This document shows positions 39,463-49,424 of a stretch of 64,000 nucleotides of DNA, piece after piece; the first letter of the stretch is position 1, and every line of letters starts with the position of its first letter. The DNA lies in the NCBI GenBank assembly GCA_011526085.1, contig WYBC01000008.1:1-64000 (forward strand). The letters run 5' to 3'. A program made the position numbers and the translations under genes. This DNA is from Lysobacter sp. Lineage in GTDB: Bacteria > Pseudomonadota > Gammaproteobacteria > Xanthomonadales > Xanthomonadaceae. The notes below the pieces were generated by a model, which had not been told where the DNA came from, made no database searches, and was given only the letters and a program-made list of their open reading frames with translations.

Positions 39463-40217
39463 GTGGCGGAGGGTGGCACCGACGCATCGCCGCGCGGCAA
39501 GGCCGCGATCAGCTCCCACGATTTCAATCCGCGCCCGCCGAGATGGTGCAGCAGCAGCGCGCGCATCGCGCGGCGCAAGCCAGGCATGTCCTCGGCGCAG
39601 GGTTCGCGGTCGGCGGCGAGATCGAGCAGCGCGCGGCCGGTCGCGGCTTCGTTGCGGCCGGTGCGGCCGGTATTCGCCGCCTCGCCGAGCACGCGACGCG
39701 GGCCGTGCTCGGCATCGAGGTGATAGCGCGCGGCGGGGTCGATCGCGGTGCCGTCGCCGTCGCAGTCCCAGGCGAAACCGACGCCCAGCGCCTCGAGCAG
39801 ATCGCGCTCGAAGCGTCGCAGCGTCCACGCCAGCGGCAGATCGTCGAGACCCAGCCGCGCGCGGGTTTCGCCGTAGATCGCATACAGCATGCCGACGCCG
39901 TCGTGGCGCGGCGCGAGACGCAGCATCAGTTCGTTGAGATAGAAGCCCGCCAGCATCGCGTCGCCGTGCAGCCGCGGCGCTTCGTCGATGGCCTCGGCGG
40001 CGTTGAGATGCGCCAGCTCGCCGCGCTGCACGGCATCGAAGCGGATGTGCTGCAGCGGCTGCAGCGCCGCGCGGAATGGCTGTTTCTTCGGCCCGTGCAC
40101 GCCGCGCGCGACCAGGCCGACGCGACCATGCTCACGGCTCAGCACTTCGACCAGCAGACTGGTTTCGCGCCAGGCGCGGGCATGGAGGACGAACGCGGGT
40201 TCGGCGGTGTAGCGCAT
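39432..40217 (-). CDS. recO: DNA repair protein RecO
   Basis: A 261-residue RecO that works with RecR to load RecA on SSB-coated single-stranded DNA. N-terminal OB-fold: [35 protein letters not shown]. The helical C-terminal domain has [15 protein letters not shown] and a zinc-free region. The start ATG at 40217 fits the family; an in-frame ATG at 40250 is possible. The usual era-recO link is kept but with a small secreted-protein gene in between. Confidence 0.93.
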   Translation of the reverse strand: MRYTAEPAFVLHARAWRETSLLVEVLSREHGRVGLVARGVHGPKKQPFRAALQPLQHIRFDAVQRGELAHLNAAEAIDEAPRLHGDAMLAGFYLNELMLRLAPRHDGVGMLYAIYGETRARLGLDDLPLAWTLRRFERDLLEALGVGFAWDCDGDGTAIDPAARYHLDAEHGPRRVLGEAANTGRTGRNEAATGRALLDLAADREPCAEDMPGLRRAMRALLLHHLGGRGLKSWELIAALPRGDASVPPSATQPEGDDSVS

Positions 40218-40268
40218 CGCGTCAGCCGGCGGGGACGAACCGCAGACCATCGGATGTCGCGGGGTGCA

Positions 40269-40703
40269 TCATGGCGACGCGCGCTCGACCAGACGCACAC
40301 CGACGATCTCTCGCTCCCACTCGCCCTGCATGCTCGACGCGGTCGCCTTCTCGATACGCAGGCAACCCGCGTCGCCGCGACCGACCACGATCGCACCATC
40401 GAATGCGGAGAGATCGTCCAGAGCGCCGGCACCATGACCGGCGCTTGCGTCGAAGCCGGCACGCCCCGAAATCGGACGGGAAACACCGACATTCCAATCC
40501 GCCGGTATCCGCTCGATGGCGACGAATTCGCCGCACGCGATCACGATCCGGACGTGGTCGATGGCGAGGCCCGCGGGCGGCTTCACGAACTGTGGCGGGA
40601 AACGGATTTCATGGCGATGCGTCGGATCGCCCGCCATCGCGACGCCGGGCGACGCCACAAGCCAGAACGCGAGCGCGAGCGCGACGCGCACGGTGCGGAT
40701 CAC
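40269..40703 (-). CDS. Small exported hypothetical protein
   Basis: A 144-residue protein beginning with a GTG whose first bases overlap the era stop (GTGA), so its translation is probably coupled to era. It has a clear signal peptide ([21 protein letters not shown], cleavage after AMA near residue 25) and a mature domain with a Cys pair (VIACGEF and DAGCLRI). I do not recognise a family. Its position between era and recO is unusual. It could be a periplasmic protein of the envelope-stress operon, but no function can be given. Confidence 0.75.
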   Translation of the reverse strand: MIRTVRVALALAFWLVASPGVAMAGDPTHRHEIRFPPQFVKPPAGLAIDHVRIVIACGEFVAIERIPADWNVGVSRPISGRAGFDASAGHGAGALDDLSAFDGAIVVGRGDAGCLRIEKATASSMQGEWEREIVGVRLVERASP

Positions 40704-41635
40704 TCCGTGTATCCGAAGGCCTTCAGCGCCGCTTCGTCGTCCGACCAGCCTTCGCGCACGCGGACCCAGGTTTCGAGGAACACGCGACAGCCGAACATGC
40801 GTTCCATCTGCTGCCGCGCCTTGGTGCCGATCTCGCGCAGGCGGGCGCCGCCCTTGCCGATGACGATGGCCTTCTGGCTCTCGCGCTCGACGAAGATCAC
40901 CGCGCCGATGCGGTACATCGACTCCGGCGGCGCGCCCTTGCGCAGCGACGGCTCTTCCTCGAAACGTTCGATCTCGACGGTGGTCGCATAGGGCAGCTCG
41001 GCGCCGAGCTGACGCATCAGCTGTTCGCGCACCAGTTCGCCGGCGAGGAACCGCTGGCTCTTGTCGGTGATCTCGTCTTCGCCGTACAGCGCATCCTGTT
41101 CCGGCAGCAGACCGAGCACGGTCTTCACCAGAGGCTGCAGGCCGCTGCGCTTCAGCGCCGACACCGGATGCACGCTGGCGAATTCGCGGCCTTCGCTGGC
41201 CGACTGCAGGAACGGCAGCAGCACGGCCTTGTCGGGATAGCGGTCGACCTGGTTCACGACCAGCACGGTGGGAATGCCGGCGCCCTTCAGGGCGTCGTAG
41301 GCCAACGTGTCTTCGTCGCTCCACTGCCCGGCGCGGATCACCAGCATCGCCGCGTCCACGCCTTCCAGCGCGCCGCGCGCCGCGCGGTTCATCATCCGGT
41401 GCATGGCCGACGCGGTGGCCTTGCCCTTGTCGGCGTGGATGCCGGGGGTGTCGACCAGCACCAGTTGGCCTTCGGGGAAGGTGGCGATGCCCAGCATGCG
41501 GTGACGGGTGGTCTGCGGCCGCGGCGAGACGATGCTGACCTTGGTGCCGACGAGGGCGTTGATGAGCGTGGATTTGCCGACGTTCGGCCGGCCGAGGACG
41601 GCGACATGGCCCGCGCGATGGGTGGTTTCGGTCAT
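40700..41635 (-). CDS. era: GTPase Era
   Basis: A 311-residue GTPase that binds the 3' end of 16S rRNA and aids 30S maturation. G1 [10 protein letters not shown]2 region [12 protein letters not shown]3 DTPGI, G4 NQVD and G5 VSALK are all present. The C-terminal KH domain has [37 protein letters not shown]. The ATG at 41635 lies 142 bp after the rnc stop; that spacer (41636-41777) contains no gene. Confidence 0.96.
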   Translation of the reverse strand: MTETTHRAGHVAVLGRPNVGKSTLINALVGTKVSIVSPRPQTTRHRMLGIATFPEGQLVLVDTPGIHADKGKATASAMHRMMNRAARGALEGVDAAMLVIRAGQWSDEDTLAYDALKGAGIPTVLVVNQVDRYPDKAVLLPFLQSASEGREFASVHPVSALKRSGLQPLVKTVLGLLPEQDALYGEDEITDKSQRFLAGELVREQLMRQLGAELPYATTVEIERFEEEPSLRKGAPPESMYRIGAVIFVERESQKAIVIGKGGARLREIGTKARQQMERMFGCRVFLETWVRVREGWSDDEAALKAFGYTE

Positions 41636-41777
41636 GCCGCGATTGTACGGCCCGGCCGGGGGCGGCGATACCCGGACCCGCGGAATGCACGGGATTTTCC
41701 GCCCATCACCGCAGCGGACGATGCGGAGCGATCGACGCGGAACGATCGAAGCCGGGACGGCGTCGGGCCGGACGCGC

Positions 41778-42449
41778 TCAGGCGTCCGGCGCGACCGCCT
41801 GCAACACCGCTTCGGCCGCGAGCTGTTCGGCGGCGCGCCGCGAGCCGGCCTCGCCTTCGCGACGCAGCGGCGGATCGCTCAATGCGCATTCGGTGCGGAA
41901 CAGCTTGGCGTGGTCTTCGCCGGATTCCGACAGCAGGGTGTAGGCCGGCAGCGGCAATTGCCGGGCCTGCAGCCATTCCTGGAGACGGGTCTTGGCGTCC
42001 TTGCCGAGCTTGTGCGGCGGCGGCAGCGCTTCGATGGCCGCGGCGAACCACGGCAGCACGACCGCGCGGCAGGTATCGAAGCCGGCGTCGAGATAGATCG
42101 CACCAACCACCGCCTCGAAGGCGTCTGCGAGGATCGAGTCGCGGCGGTGGCCACCGGATTTCATCTCGCCGGGGCCGAGCAGGATCCGCGTTCCCAGTTC
42201 GAGTCCGCGGGCGAGCGCCGCGAGCGAGGATTCGCGCACCAGTTCGGCGCGGGCGCGGGTCAGTTCGCCTTCGGCCGCCTTCGGCCAGCGGGCGTACAGC
42301 GCCTCCGCGACGATGGCGCCGACCAGGGCGTCGCCGAGGAATTCCAGCCGTTCGTTGTGGACGGCGGCGGCGCTGCGGTGGGTCAGTGCCCGTTCCAGCA
42401 GCGCCGGGTCGCGGAAGACATGGCCCCCGCAGGCGATCGCGGCGCTCAC
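41778..42449 (-). CDS. rnc: Ribonuclease III
   Basis: A 223-residue RNase III that cleaves double-stranded RNA in rRNA processing and mRNA decay. Signature [20 protein letters not shown], second metal-binding region [20 protein letters not shown], and a C-terminal double-stranded RNA-binding domain from [18 protein letters not shown]. The start is a GTG at 42449, 27 bp after the DUF4845 gene stop. Member of the lepB-rnc-era-recO operon. Confidence 0.95.
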   Translation of the reverse strand: MSAAIACGGHVFRDPALLERALTHRSAAAVHNERLEFLGDALVGAIVAEALYARWPKAAEGELTRARAELVRESSLAALARGLELGTRILLGPGEMKSGGHRRDSILADAFEAVVGAIYLDAGFDTCRAVVLPWFAAAIEALPPPHKLGKDAKTRLQEWLQARQLPLPAYTLLSESGEDHAKLFRTECALSDPPLRREGEAGSRRAAEQLAAEAVLQAVAPDA

Positions 42450-42476
42450 CTCAGGCCCGGCCTCACTGCTCCGGGC

Positions 42477-42860
42477 TCAATACGTGGCCGTTCCCGAGAG
42501 CGCCTGCTCGGCGCTGAACTTGCCGACCGCATCGAGGTTGTACATCAGCGGCACGCGCACTTCGTAATTGACGTACATCACCTGGCCCTGACCGCTGCCC
42601 TTGTTCTCGATCTTCACGTGCTGGGGCTTCACGTTTTCCGAGTAGCTGATGTAGAGGCGCTTGAAGAATTTTTCCTTGATCTGCGCCGGCTGCTCGTTGG
42701 CGATGCCGGCTTCGGCGGCAAGGCCCTTCATCGCGGATTTCACCGCGAAGAACTCCTGGTACATCGGGAACAGCTTCATGACGATGAACAGGAAGAAGCC
42801 GACCACCGATGCAACGATGACGAAGCTGATCAAGGTCATGCCGCTCTGATTGCGTCGCAT
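42477..42860 (-). CDS. DUF4845 domain membrane protein
   Basis: A 127-residue DUF4845 protein found between lepB and rnc in many gammaproteobacteria. A short basic N-terminus MRRNQSGMT precedes one transmembrane helix (about 8-30, LISFVIVASVVGFFLFIVMKL), with a small extracytoplasmic domain after it. The start resembles a type IV pilin-like leader (SGMTLI), but the +5 Glu of pilins is missing, so pilin function is not supported. GGGGGAA lies just before the ATG at 42860. Function unknown. Confidence 0.88.
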   Translation of the reverse strand: MRRNQSGMTLISFVIVASVVGFFLFIVMKLFPMYQEFFAVKSAMKGLAAEAGIANEQPAQIKEKFFKRLYISYSENVKPQHVKIENKGSGQGQVMYVNYEVRVPLMYNLDAVGKFSAEQALSGTATY

Positions 42861-42965
42861 ATCCGATTCCCCCAAAACGATGACGTGTGAACGATGGTGT
42901 GTGGACGATGGCACGCGGGCGATCGCTTCCGGGCGATCGCTGGACGCGCTGCCGGCGGCGACGCC

Positions 42966-43784
42966 TTACGGAATGTCGTTGCCGATGCGGGACGGCTCGA
43001 AACTGTCGGTGCAGAACCAGCCACTGCAGTTCAACCACACCAGGAACGCCTTGCCGCGGAGCCTCTCTTCCGGCAGATACCCCCAGAATCTACCATCATC
43101 GCTGCGGTCGCGGTTGTCGCCCATCACAAGATAATGACCGGGCGGCACGGTCCAGCGGCTCTCGCCACGGGGGTCGACGAACTGATCCGGCAGCTCCAGG
43201 ACTTCGTGCTCGTGGCCGGGCATTTTCTCGAGCAGGCGGGTCGCGCCGTTCATTTCGGCGTTGCGGCCGTTGCCCTTGAATTCGCCCTTCGGCGCGTACT
43301 GCATGACCTGGCCGTTGATCGACAGCGTGGTGCCGGCGTATTCAATGGTGTCCCCCGGCAGGCCGATCACGCGCTTGATGTAGTCGGCGCCGGTGTTCGG
43401 GTCGCCGGGCCCCTTGCCCGGATAACGGAACACGACCACGTCGCCGCGCCCGGGTTCGCCGACCTCGATCACCTTCCTGTTGGTGATCGGCAGGCGCAGG
43501 CCGTAGGCGAACTTGTTGACCAGGATGAAGTCGCCGATCAGCAGCGTCGGCATCATCGAACTGGAAGGAATGCGGAAGGGCTCGGCGACGAAGCTGCGCA
43601 GCATCAGCACCAGCGCCAGCACCGGGAAGAACGCGCGGGCGTAGTCCACGACCACCGGCTCGGCACGTTCGTCCAGCAGGCCGTCGGCCGTGGCCCGCCG
43701 CTTGGCGAAGAACAGCTTGTCGAGCAGCCAGATCACGCCGGTGATCAGGGTCAACGCGACGAGGATGATTTCGAACCAGACCAT
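42966..43784 (-). CDS. lepB: Signal peptidase I
   Basis: A 272-residue LepB that cleaves signal peptides of exported proteins at the outer face of the inner membrane. An N-terminal helix (3-22) and a second one near 55-70 precede box B SSSMMPTL with the catalytic Ser, then YIKRVIGLPGD with the catalytic Lys, and box E GDNRDRSDDGRFWG. The ATG at 43784 is standard. A short Cys-containing loop (NCSGWFC) sits near the C-terminus. It lies downstream of lepA with a hairpin between. Confidence 0.95.
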   Translation of the reverse strand: MVWFEIILVALTLITGVIWLLDKLFFAKRRATADGLLDERAEPVVVDYARAFFPVLALVLMLRSFVAEPFRIPSSSMMPTLLIGDFILVNKFAYGLRLPITNRKVIEVGEPGRGDVVVFRYPGKGPGDPNTGADYIKRVIGLPGDTIEYAGTTLSINGQVMQYAPKGEFKGNGRNAEMNGATRLLEKMPGHEHEVLELPDQFVDPRGESRWTVPPGHYLVMGDNRDRSDDGRFWGYLPEERLRGKAFLVWLNCSGWFCTDSFEPSRIGNDIP

Positions 43785-43798
43785 ACAGTCTCCAAATG

Positions 43799-43825
43799 AA
43801 AGCCCCTCTCCGACCGGAAGAGGGG
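43799..43825 (-). terminator. Hairpin between lepA and lepB
   Basis: CCCCTCT (43804-43810) pairs with AGAGGGG (43819-43825); on the minus strand a short CTTTCATTT follows. It could be a partial terminator or attenuator lowering lepB relative to lepA, but the stem has only seven pairs before a mismatch. Confidence 0.35.
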
Positions 43826-43952
43826 TCGCGATGAGGGTACGGCAACGCGGCGAAAGTTCAACGACCGGCGTTTCCTGCCCCCCATCCGCCTCCGGACCGG
43901 GTCCGGTGCATGCCGTTCGGGCACCGCCTCCCGGCGGGAGACGGCATCGGGA

Positions 43953-45758
43953 TCACTTGCTGTCCACCTGCAGCACGGCGAGGAAGGCCTCCTGCGGGAT
44001 TTCCACCCGACCGACCTGCTTCATCCGCTTCTTGCCTTCCTTCTGTTTCTCCAGCAGCTTCTTCTTGCGGCTGATGTCGCCGCCGTAGCACTTCGCCAGC
44101 ACGTTCTTGCGCAGCGCCTTGACCGTGCTGCGCGAGATGATCTGCGAACCGATCGCGGCCTGGATGGCCACGTCGAACATCTGCCGCGGGATCAGATCCT
44201 TCATCTTTTCGCACAGCTCGCGGCCGCGCCGGTCGGCGTGGCTGCGATGGACGATGATCGACAGCGCGTCGACGCGGTCGCCGTTGATCAGCGTATCCAC
44301 GCGCACGAACGGACCGGCGTCGAAACGCAGGAAGTGGTAGTCCAGCGAAGCGTAGCCGCGCGAGACCGACTTGAGCTTGTCGAAGAAATCGAGAACCACC
44401 TCGGCCATCGGCAGTTCGTAGCTGATCTGCACCTGTCCGCCCAGATACTGGATGCCGATCTGCGAACCGCGCTTCTCTTCGCACAGCGTGATGCAGTTGC
44501 CGACGTAGTCCGGCGGGGTGAGGATGTTCGCGCGGATGATCGGCTCGCGGACTTCCTCGATGTGATTGGTCGGCGGCAGCTTCGCGGGATTGTCCAGCGA
44601 CACCACCGTGCCGTCGGTCTTCAGCACTTCGTACACCACGGTCGGCGCCGTGGTGATGAGGTTGAGGTTGTACTCGCGCTCCAGACGCTCCTGCACGATC
44701 TCCATGTGCAGCATGCCGAGGAAGCCGCAGCGGAAGCCGAACCCCATCGCTTCGGAGCTTTCGGGCTCGAAACGCAGGGCGGCGTCGTTGAGCTGCAGTT
44801 TTTCCAGCGCTTCGCGCAGGTCCGGATAGTCTTCGGCATCGACCGGAAACAGGCCGGCGAACACGCGCGGCTGCATTTCCTGGAAGCCCGGCAGCGGCTT
44901 GTCGGCCGGATCGCTGGCCAGCGTGAGGGTGTCGCCGACCGGTGCGCCGTGGACATCCTTGATGCTGGCGTTGATCCAGCCCACTTCGCCCGCGCCGAGC
45001 TTCTTCAGTTCCTTGCGCTTGGGCGTGAACACGCCGACCTTGTCGACCAGATGCGTGCGGCCGGTCGACATCACCAGGATCTTGGTGCCGGGCACGATTT
45101 CGCCCTGCATCACCCGCACCAGCGAGACCACGCCGAGATAGTTGTCGAACCACGAGTCGATGATCAGCGCCTGCAGCTTGTCGGTGTCGCGCGGCTTGGG
45201 CGGCGGGATGCGGTGGACGATGGCTTCGAGCACGTCGCCGACGTTCAGGCCGGTCTTGGCGCTGATCGCGACCGCGTCGGTGGCGTCGATGCCGATGACC
45301 GCCTCGATCTCGGCCTTGGCGCGATCGATGTCGGCGGTCGGCAGATCGATCTTGTTGAGGATCGGCACCACTTCCAGGCCCTGCTCCACCGCGGTGTAGC
45401 AATTGGCGACCGACTGCGCCTCCACGCCCTGGGCGGCATCCACCACCAGTAGCGCGCCCTCGCAGGCGGCCAGCGAGCGGCTGACTTCGTAGCTGAAGTC
45501 GACATGGCCGGGCGTGTCGATGAAATTGAGCTGGTAGACCTGCCCGTCCTTCGCCTTGTACGGCAGTGACACGGACTGGGCCTTGATGGTGATGCCGCGC
45601 TCGCGCTCGATCGGATTCGAATCGAGCACCTGCGCCTCCATCTCGCGCGCCTCCAGACCGCCGCACAATTGAATGATGCGATCGGCCAGCGTGGACTTGC
45701 CGTGATCGACGTGGGCGATGATGGAGAAGTTGCGGATGTTCCGCATGGAATCGGACAT
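43953..45758 (-). CDS. lepA: Elongation factor 4 (LepA)
   Basis: A 601-residue translational GTPase that back-translocates or aids initiation on stressed ribosomes. G1 [11 protein letters not shown]3 DTPGHVDF, G4 NKIDLP, with domains in the EF-G-like order and the unique C-terminal domain ([25 protein letters not shown]). The ATG at 45758 gives [19 protein letters not shown]. It follows mucD and precedes lepB on the minus strand, a conserved order. Confidence 0.97.
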   Translation of the reverse strand: MSDSMRNIRNFSIIAHVDHGKSTLADRIIQLCGGLEAREMEAQVLDSNPIERERGITIKAQSVSLPYKAKDGQVYQLNFIDTPGHVDFSYEVSRSLAACEGALLVVDAAQGVEAQSVANCYTAVEQGLEVVPILNKIDLPTADIDRAKAEIEAVIGIDATDAVAISAKTGLNVGDVLEAIVHRIPPPKPRDTDKLQALIIDSWFDNYLGVVSLVRVMQGEIVPGTKILVMSTGRTHLVDKVGVFTPKRKELKKLGAGEVGWINASIKDVHGAPVGDTLTLASDPADKPLPGFQEMQPRVFAGLFPVDAEDYPDLREALEKLQLNDAALRFEPESSEAMGFGFRCGFLGMLHMEIVQERLEREYNLNLITTAPTVVYEVLKTDGTVVSLDNPAKLPPTNHIEEVREPIIRANILTPPDYVGNCITLCEEKRGSQIGIQYLGGQVQISYELPMAEVVLDFFDKLKSVSRGYASLDYHFLRFDAGPFVRVDTLINGDRVDALSIIVHRSHADRRGRELCEKMKDLIPRQMFDVAIQAAIGSQIISRSTVKALRKNVLAKCYGGDISRKKKLLEKQKEGKKRMKQVGRVEIPQEAFLAVLQVDSK

Positions 45759-45871
45759 AGGGAAGCGCGGCGCGGGGCCGTCGTGGCCTTGTGTGGTCGA
45801 ACCCGGGATTATCGCACAGGCGGAAAGCCCGCCGGCCGCAGCCGCGACCGGCCGACCGCCCTCCGGACGCG

Positions 45872-45898
45872 CCGAAGGCGGCCAACGGCCGCCTTCGG
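45872..45898 (-). terminator. Hairpin downstream of mucD
   Basis: A 12-bp perfect stem (45872-45883 with 45887-45898, three-base loop) 28 bp after the mucD stop. No T-tract follows on either strand, so it may stabilise the mRNA 3' end or act with Rho. It separates mucD from lepA. Confidence 0.5.
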
Positions 45899-45926
45899 AT
45901 GGGCCGGACGCCCGTGACGACCGCGA

Positions 45927-47528
45927 TCAGCCCGTCTTGTCGGGCGAGACCGCCAGGAACTGGGTCGCACCGCCGCGACGGACCAGCAGCATGACGGTCT
46001 GGTCGTCGCGGACCTTGGCCAGTTCGCGGTCGAACGCGGCCACGTTGCCCACCGGGGTGGTACCGACCCGCAGGACGATGTCGCCCTGACGCAGGCCGGC
46101 GCTGCGCGCCGACTTGCCCTCGACCCGGGCGATGACCACGCCTTCGCCCGGACGCAGGCCCAGTTCGCGACGCGTGTCGGCGGCGATGTCCTCGCCGATC
46201 AGCCCCAGCGCATTGCGCTTGCCGCTGGCCGCGGGCTCGCGCGGCGCCTGCCGCTGCGGGCCCTCGGCGACCGCGGTCTCGTCGAGACGGGTCAGCGTGA
46301 CCGTGCGTTCGAGGGTCTTGCCGCCGCGCAGGATCGAGAGCTTCGCGGTGGCGCCCGGCGCCATCGATCCGATCACCGGCGGCAGATCGCTGGAATCGTC
46401 GATCGGGGTGCCGTCGACCGCGCGGATCACGTCACCGGGTTCGATGCCCGCCTTCTCGGCCGGGCTGCCGGCGCGCACGTCGCTGACCAGCGCGCCGCGC
46501 GTGTCGGGCAGGCCGAAGCCCTTCACCGCTTCCGAAGTGACGGCGCCGACCACGACGCCGATCTGGCCGCGGCTGACCTTGCCGGTGGTGCGGATCTGCT
46601 GCGCCACGTTCATCGCCACGTCCATCGGAATGGCGAAGCTCACGCCCATGTAACCGCCGGAGTTGCTGAAGATCTGCGAGTTGATGCCGACCACTTCGCC
46701 GTGGGTGTTCAACAGCGGGCCGCCGGAATTGCCGCGGTTGATCGCCACGTCGGTCTGGATGAAAGGCACGTAGCGCTGCTGCGCGTTCGCGGCGCGACCG
46801 ACCGCGCTGACGATGCCGGCGGTGACCGAGTGATCGAGACCGAACGGCGAGCCGATCGCGACCACCCACTGCCCGGGCTTGAGCGATTTGGAATTTCCGG
46901 TGCGCAGGTATGGCAGGTCGTCCGCGGCGATCTTCAACACCGCGACATCGGACTGCGGGTCGCTGCCGACCACCTTCGCCTTGAATTCGCGACGATCCGA
47001 CAGCGTGACCTTGACCTCGTCGGCGCCATCGACCACGTGATGGTTGGTCAGCAGATAGCCGTCGCCGGAAATCAGGAAGCCGGTGCCGATCGACATGCCC
47101 TGGGGGCCACCATCACCACCGCCGCCGTCCCCATCGTCGCCCGGCGCACCGGGGCCACCCGGGCCACCGGGCATGCCCGGCATCGGCATGTCGGGGCCGA
47201 AGAACCGGCGGAAGAACTCGGGCAGTTCATCGTCGTCGGGGACGCCACCGCCGCGCGCCATCGGGTTGCGGGCGCTGCCGGTGGCTTCGATGCTGACGAC
47301 CGCGGGTCCGACCCGCTCGACCAGCAGGGTGAAATCCGGAAGGCCGGTCACCAGCGGCGCGTTCGGCGCGTTGATGGCTTCGGCCGCGGCGGCCGTGACG
47401 ACGGACGACGATGCCGCGGGCTGTGCGGCGGCAGGCTGTCCCGCGCCGATCGGCAACACGGTGGTGGCCGCCGCGGTCGCGGCAGCCGTGGCGGTGACGA
47501 GCACCAGGGTACGGAAGGTCGGTTTCAT
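45927..47528 (-). CDS. mucD: Periplasmic serine protease DegP/MucD
   Basis: A 533-residue Do-family protease/chaperone. Signal peptide 1-35. The trypsin-like domain has catalytic H164 (TNHHVV), D194 (SDVAVLKI) and S268 (GNSGGPL). Two PDZ domains follow (from about 320 and 440). The loop before the His (residues 113-145) is a Gly/Pro/Asp-rich low-complexity insertion. In Pseudomonas MucD degrades misfolded envelope proteins and restrains the sigma-E-like AlgU; here it likewise follows rpoE-rseA, supporting that role. It starts 99 bp after rseA; no promoter motif was identified in the gap. Confidence 0.94.
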   Translation of the reverse strand: MKPTFRTLVLVTATAAATAAATTVLPIGAGQPAAAQPAASSSVVTAAAAEAINAPNAPLVTGLPDFTLLVERVGPAVVSIEATGSARNPMARGGGVPDDDELPEFFRRFFGPDMPMPGMPGGPGGPGAPGDDGDGGGGDGGPQGMSIGTGFLISGDGYLLTNHHVVDGADEVKVTLSDRREFKAKVVGSDPQSDVAVLKIAADDLPYLRTGNSKSLKPGQWVVAIGSPFGLDHSVTAGIVSAVGRAANAQQRYVPFIQTDVAINRGNSGGPLLNTHGEVVGINSQIFSNSGGYMGVSFAIPMDVAMNVAQQIRTTGKVSRGQIGVVVGAVTSEAVKGFGLPDTRGALVSDVRAGSPAEKAGIEPGDVIRAVDGTPIDDSSDLPPVIGSMAPGATAKLSILRGGKTLERTVTLTRLDETAVAEGPQRQAPREPAASGKRNALGLIGEDIAADTRRELGLRPGEGVVIARVEGKSARSAGLRQGDIVLRVGTTPVGNVAAFDRELAKVRDDQTVMLLVRRGGATQFLAVSPDKTG

Positions 47529-47627
47529 CGGGGAGGCGTCCTCGATAAAGGGTGGGGATGCTGGATCCTGGAAGACGGGCTTCGGAAGAACGGAATTGCG
47601 CAGGGATGCCGGAGACGCCGGGCGCCG

Positions 47628-48536
47628 TTATGGCGCCTCCGCGGCGGCGGGCGGCGGCGGCAACTCGATGAATCGCGGCTGCGACTGGGACCGCGGCTGG
47701 AATGCGGGATGGACGGCATGACTGCCGTCGCCGAAACCGGCGGTGACCGCGCCGTTGTCGGACGCGCCAGGGACCAGCGCGCGCGGCCACGGCTTGGACA
47801 CGATCTGCGCGTTCGGCGCCAGATCGCCGCCCTGAGTCGACTGCGCGACGACGATGGCTTCGGATTCGCGGGCCCGCGCAGCGGCTGCGGCGCGGTCGCG
47901 TTCGAGACTGGTGGCCCGGCTGCCGGCCTTGATCCGGGGATGGGTCCCGCGGCTTTCCGCAGCGGCGGCGGCCGCGGCCGCGGAGGCCACCAGCACCGCG
48001 GCGGCGGCCTGATCGCCGACCGGCGCTTCCGGGCGCGGTTCGGGCAGAGGTACCGGCACCGGCGCACCGGATGCCGCGCCCGGCGGATGGATGACGGCCA
48101 CGGCCGGCGGAATCGCGCCGGCGGCAGGCGCCTCGGGTTCGCGGCCGCCGAGGAATGCGGCCAGGGCGACCGATGCCGCGAGGGCGGCACCGCCGCCCCA
48201 GCGCAGCAGCGGACGTTGCGACAGCAGGCGGCGGGCATCGACGGATGCCGCCACCGGCACCACTTCGGCCGCGGCGATGTCGTCGGCGATGGCGCGGCCG
48301 ACGCGCTGCGAAAAATCGGCGGGCAAGGCGCGGCCGGCATAGCCGCGCAGGGCATCGCCGTAGAACTGCCAGCGGCCCCAGCAATCGGCGAGTTCGTCGT
48401 CGTGCTGCATGCGCCGCAGCAGGAACCGGGTCTCGTCCGCGGAGAGCGCGCCGTCCAGCATCGCGGACAGCTGTTCTCGATGGAATTCGCGGGCGTTGGC
48501 GTCGCGATCGGAAGAAATGTCGTGCAATCCGGTCAT
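47628..48536 (-). CDS. rseA: Sigma-E anti-sigma factor RseA/MucA
   Basis: A 302-residue anti-sigma factor. The cytosolic domain (15-100: REQLSAMLDGALSADETRFLLRRM ... DCWGRWQFYGDALRG) binds RpoE; a single transmembrane helix (about 114-132, GGGAALAASVALAAFLGG) is followed by a long Pro/Ala-rich periplasmic region to residue 302 that is poorly conserved. Regulated cleavage by DegS/RseP-type proteases is expected. It is located 45 bp after rpoE, in the classic rpoE-rseA-mucD order; no rseB is present between. Confidence 0.9.
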   Translation of the reverse strand: MTGLHDISSDRDANAREFHREQLSAMLDGALSADETRFLLRRMQHDDELADCWGRWQFYGDALRGYAGRALPADFSQRVGRAIADDIAAAEVVPVAASVDARRLLSQRPLLRWGGGAALAASVALAAFLGGREPEAPAAGAIPPAVAVIHPPGAASGAPVPVPLPEPRPEAPVGDQAAAAVLVASAAAAAAAAESRGTHPRIKAGSRATSLERDRAAAAARARESEAIVVAQSTQGGDLAPNAQIVSKPWPRALVPGASDNGAVTAGFGDGSHAVHPAFQPRSQSQPRFIELPPPPAAAEAP

Positions 48537-48581
48537 GGGCTCTTTATCGGAGTGGAGACGGCGTCGGGGGAAGGGAGTCGA

Positions 48582-49196
48582 TCAGCGGATCGCGCGTTCG
48601 CGCGGATCCGGCGCGTCCATCAACGGTCGCAGCTGCGCGTCGATCGCGTCGCGGGCCCGGAAGATGCGCGAGCGGACCGTGCCGATGGGGCACTGCATCT
48701 GCTGCGCGATCTCCTCGTAACTCAGACCCTCGACCTCGCGGAGCGTGATCGCCACCCGAAGCTCCTCGGGCAATGCTTCGACCGCGCGCATCACCGTTTG
48801 TTCCATCTCCTGTCGCATCAACTCGCGCTCCGGGGTGTCGTTGTCGCGCATCCGCACGGCGGATTCGAACTGTTCGGCATCGTCGATGTCGATGTCCTCG
48901 CCCGGCGGCCGGCGCTTGTGCGCCACCAGATGATTCTTCGCGGTGTTCACCGCGATCCGGTGCAGCCAGGTCGAGAACTGGGCGTCGCCGCGGAAATTCC
49001 CCAGCGCGCGATATGCGCGCAGGAAGGTTTCCTGGGCCACGTCCTGGGATTCGCTCCAGTCGTGGACGTAGCGCCCGATCAGCGCCACGACCCGGTGCTG
49101 GTACTTGCGCACCAGCAGGTCGAAAGCCGCGCTGTCGCCGCGCTGCACCCGCCGGACCAGTTCGAGGTCCACGTTTTCGGTCATCGTCTCGGCCAT
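48582..49196 (-). CDS. rpoE: RNA polymerase sigma-E factor (extracytoplasmic stress)
   Basis: A 204-residue ECF sigma factor. Region 2 includes DLLVRKYQHRVVALIGRYV and ESQDVAQETFLRAYRALGNFRGDAQFSTWLHRIAVN; region 4 has LPEELRVAITLREVEGLSYEEIAQQMQCPIGTVRSRIFRAR. It belongs to the RpoE/AlgU group for envelope stress. The ATG at 49196 has AGGAG ten bases upstream; an in-frame ATG at 49184 is the alternative. A sigma-E-type promoter upstream indicates self-activation. Its activity is held by RseA encoded directly downstream. Confidence 0.95.
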   Translation of the reverse strand: MAETMTENVDLELVRRVQRGDSAAFDLLVRKYQHRVVALIGRYVHDWSESQDVAQETFLRAYRALGNFRGDAQFSTWLHRIAVNTAKNHLVAHKRRPPGEDIDIDDAEQFESAVRMRDNDTPERELMRQEMEQTVMRAVEALPEELRVAITLREVEGLSYEEIAQQMQCPIGTVRSRIFRARDAIDAQLRPLMDAPDPRERAIR

Positions 49197-49243
49197 CCGG
49201 CCGGCACTCCTGCAGGGAATCGTCCGGCTCGATGGCCGGCTGT

Positions 49244-49272
49244 TCCGACAATACACGCCCGGGAAAAGTTCC
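49244..49272 (-). promoter_or_regulatory. Sigma-E-type autoregulatory promoter of rpoE
   Basis: On the minus strand GGAACTT (49266-49272) and GTCGGA (49244-49249) are separated by 16 bp, matching the -35 GGAACTT consensus perfectly and resembling the -10 GTCTAA. It lies about 50 bp before the rpoE ATG. This is the standard autoregulation of the rpoE operon. Confidence 0.8.
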
Positions 49273-49424
49273 CGGTCCCCACGGCCGCCCACCGGCCGTC
49301 CTGTGCAACATCGGTTCATCTGGGGGCCCGACGCCACTGCCACAAGCCATGCCGGGCCCGGCGGCGACGCGGCATTTGACGACCCGCAGGCCTCGTCGGG
49401 ATCATAGGCCCCATTCTCCAGCGT

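Noticed and set aside
42477-42860. DUF4845 protein as a type IV pilin
   Set aside because: The start has an SGMTLI leader-like stretch but lacks the +5 Glu and pilus gene neighbours.
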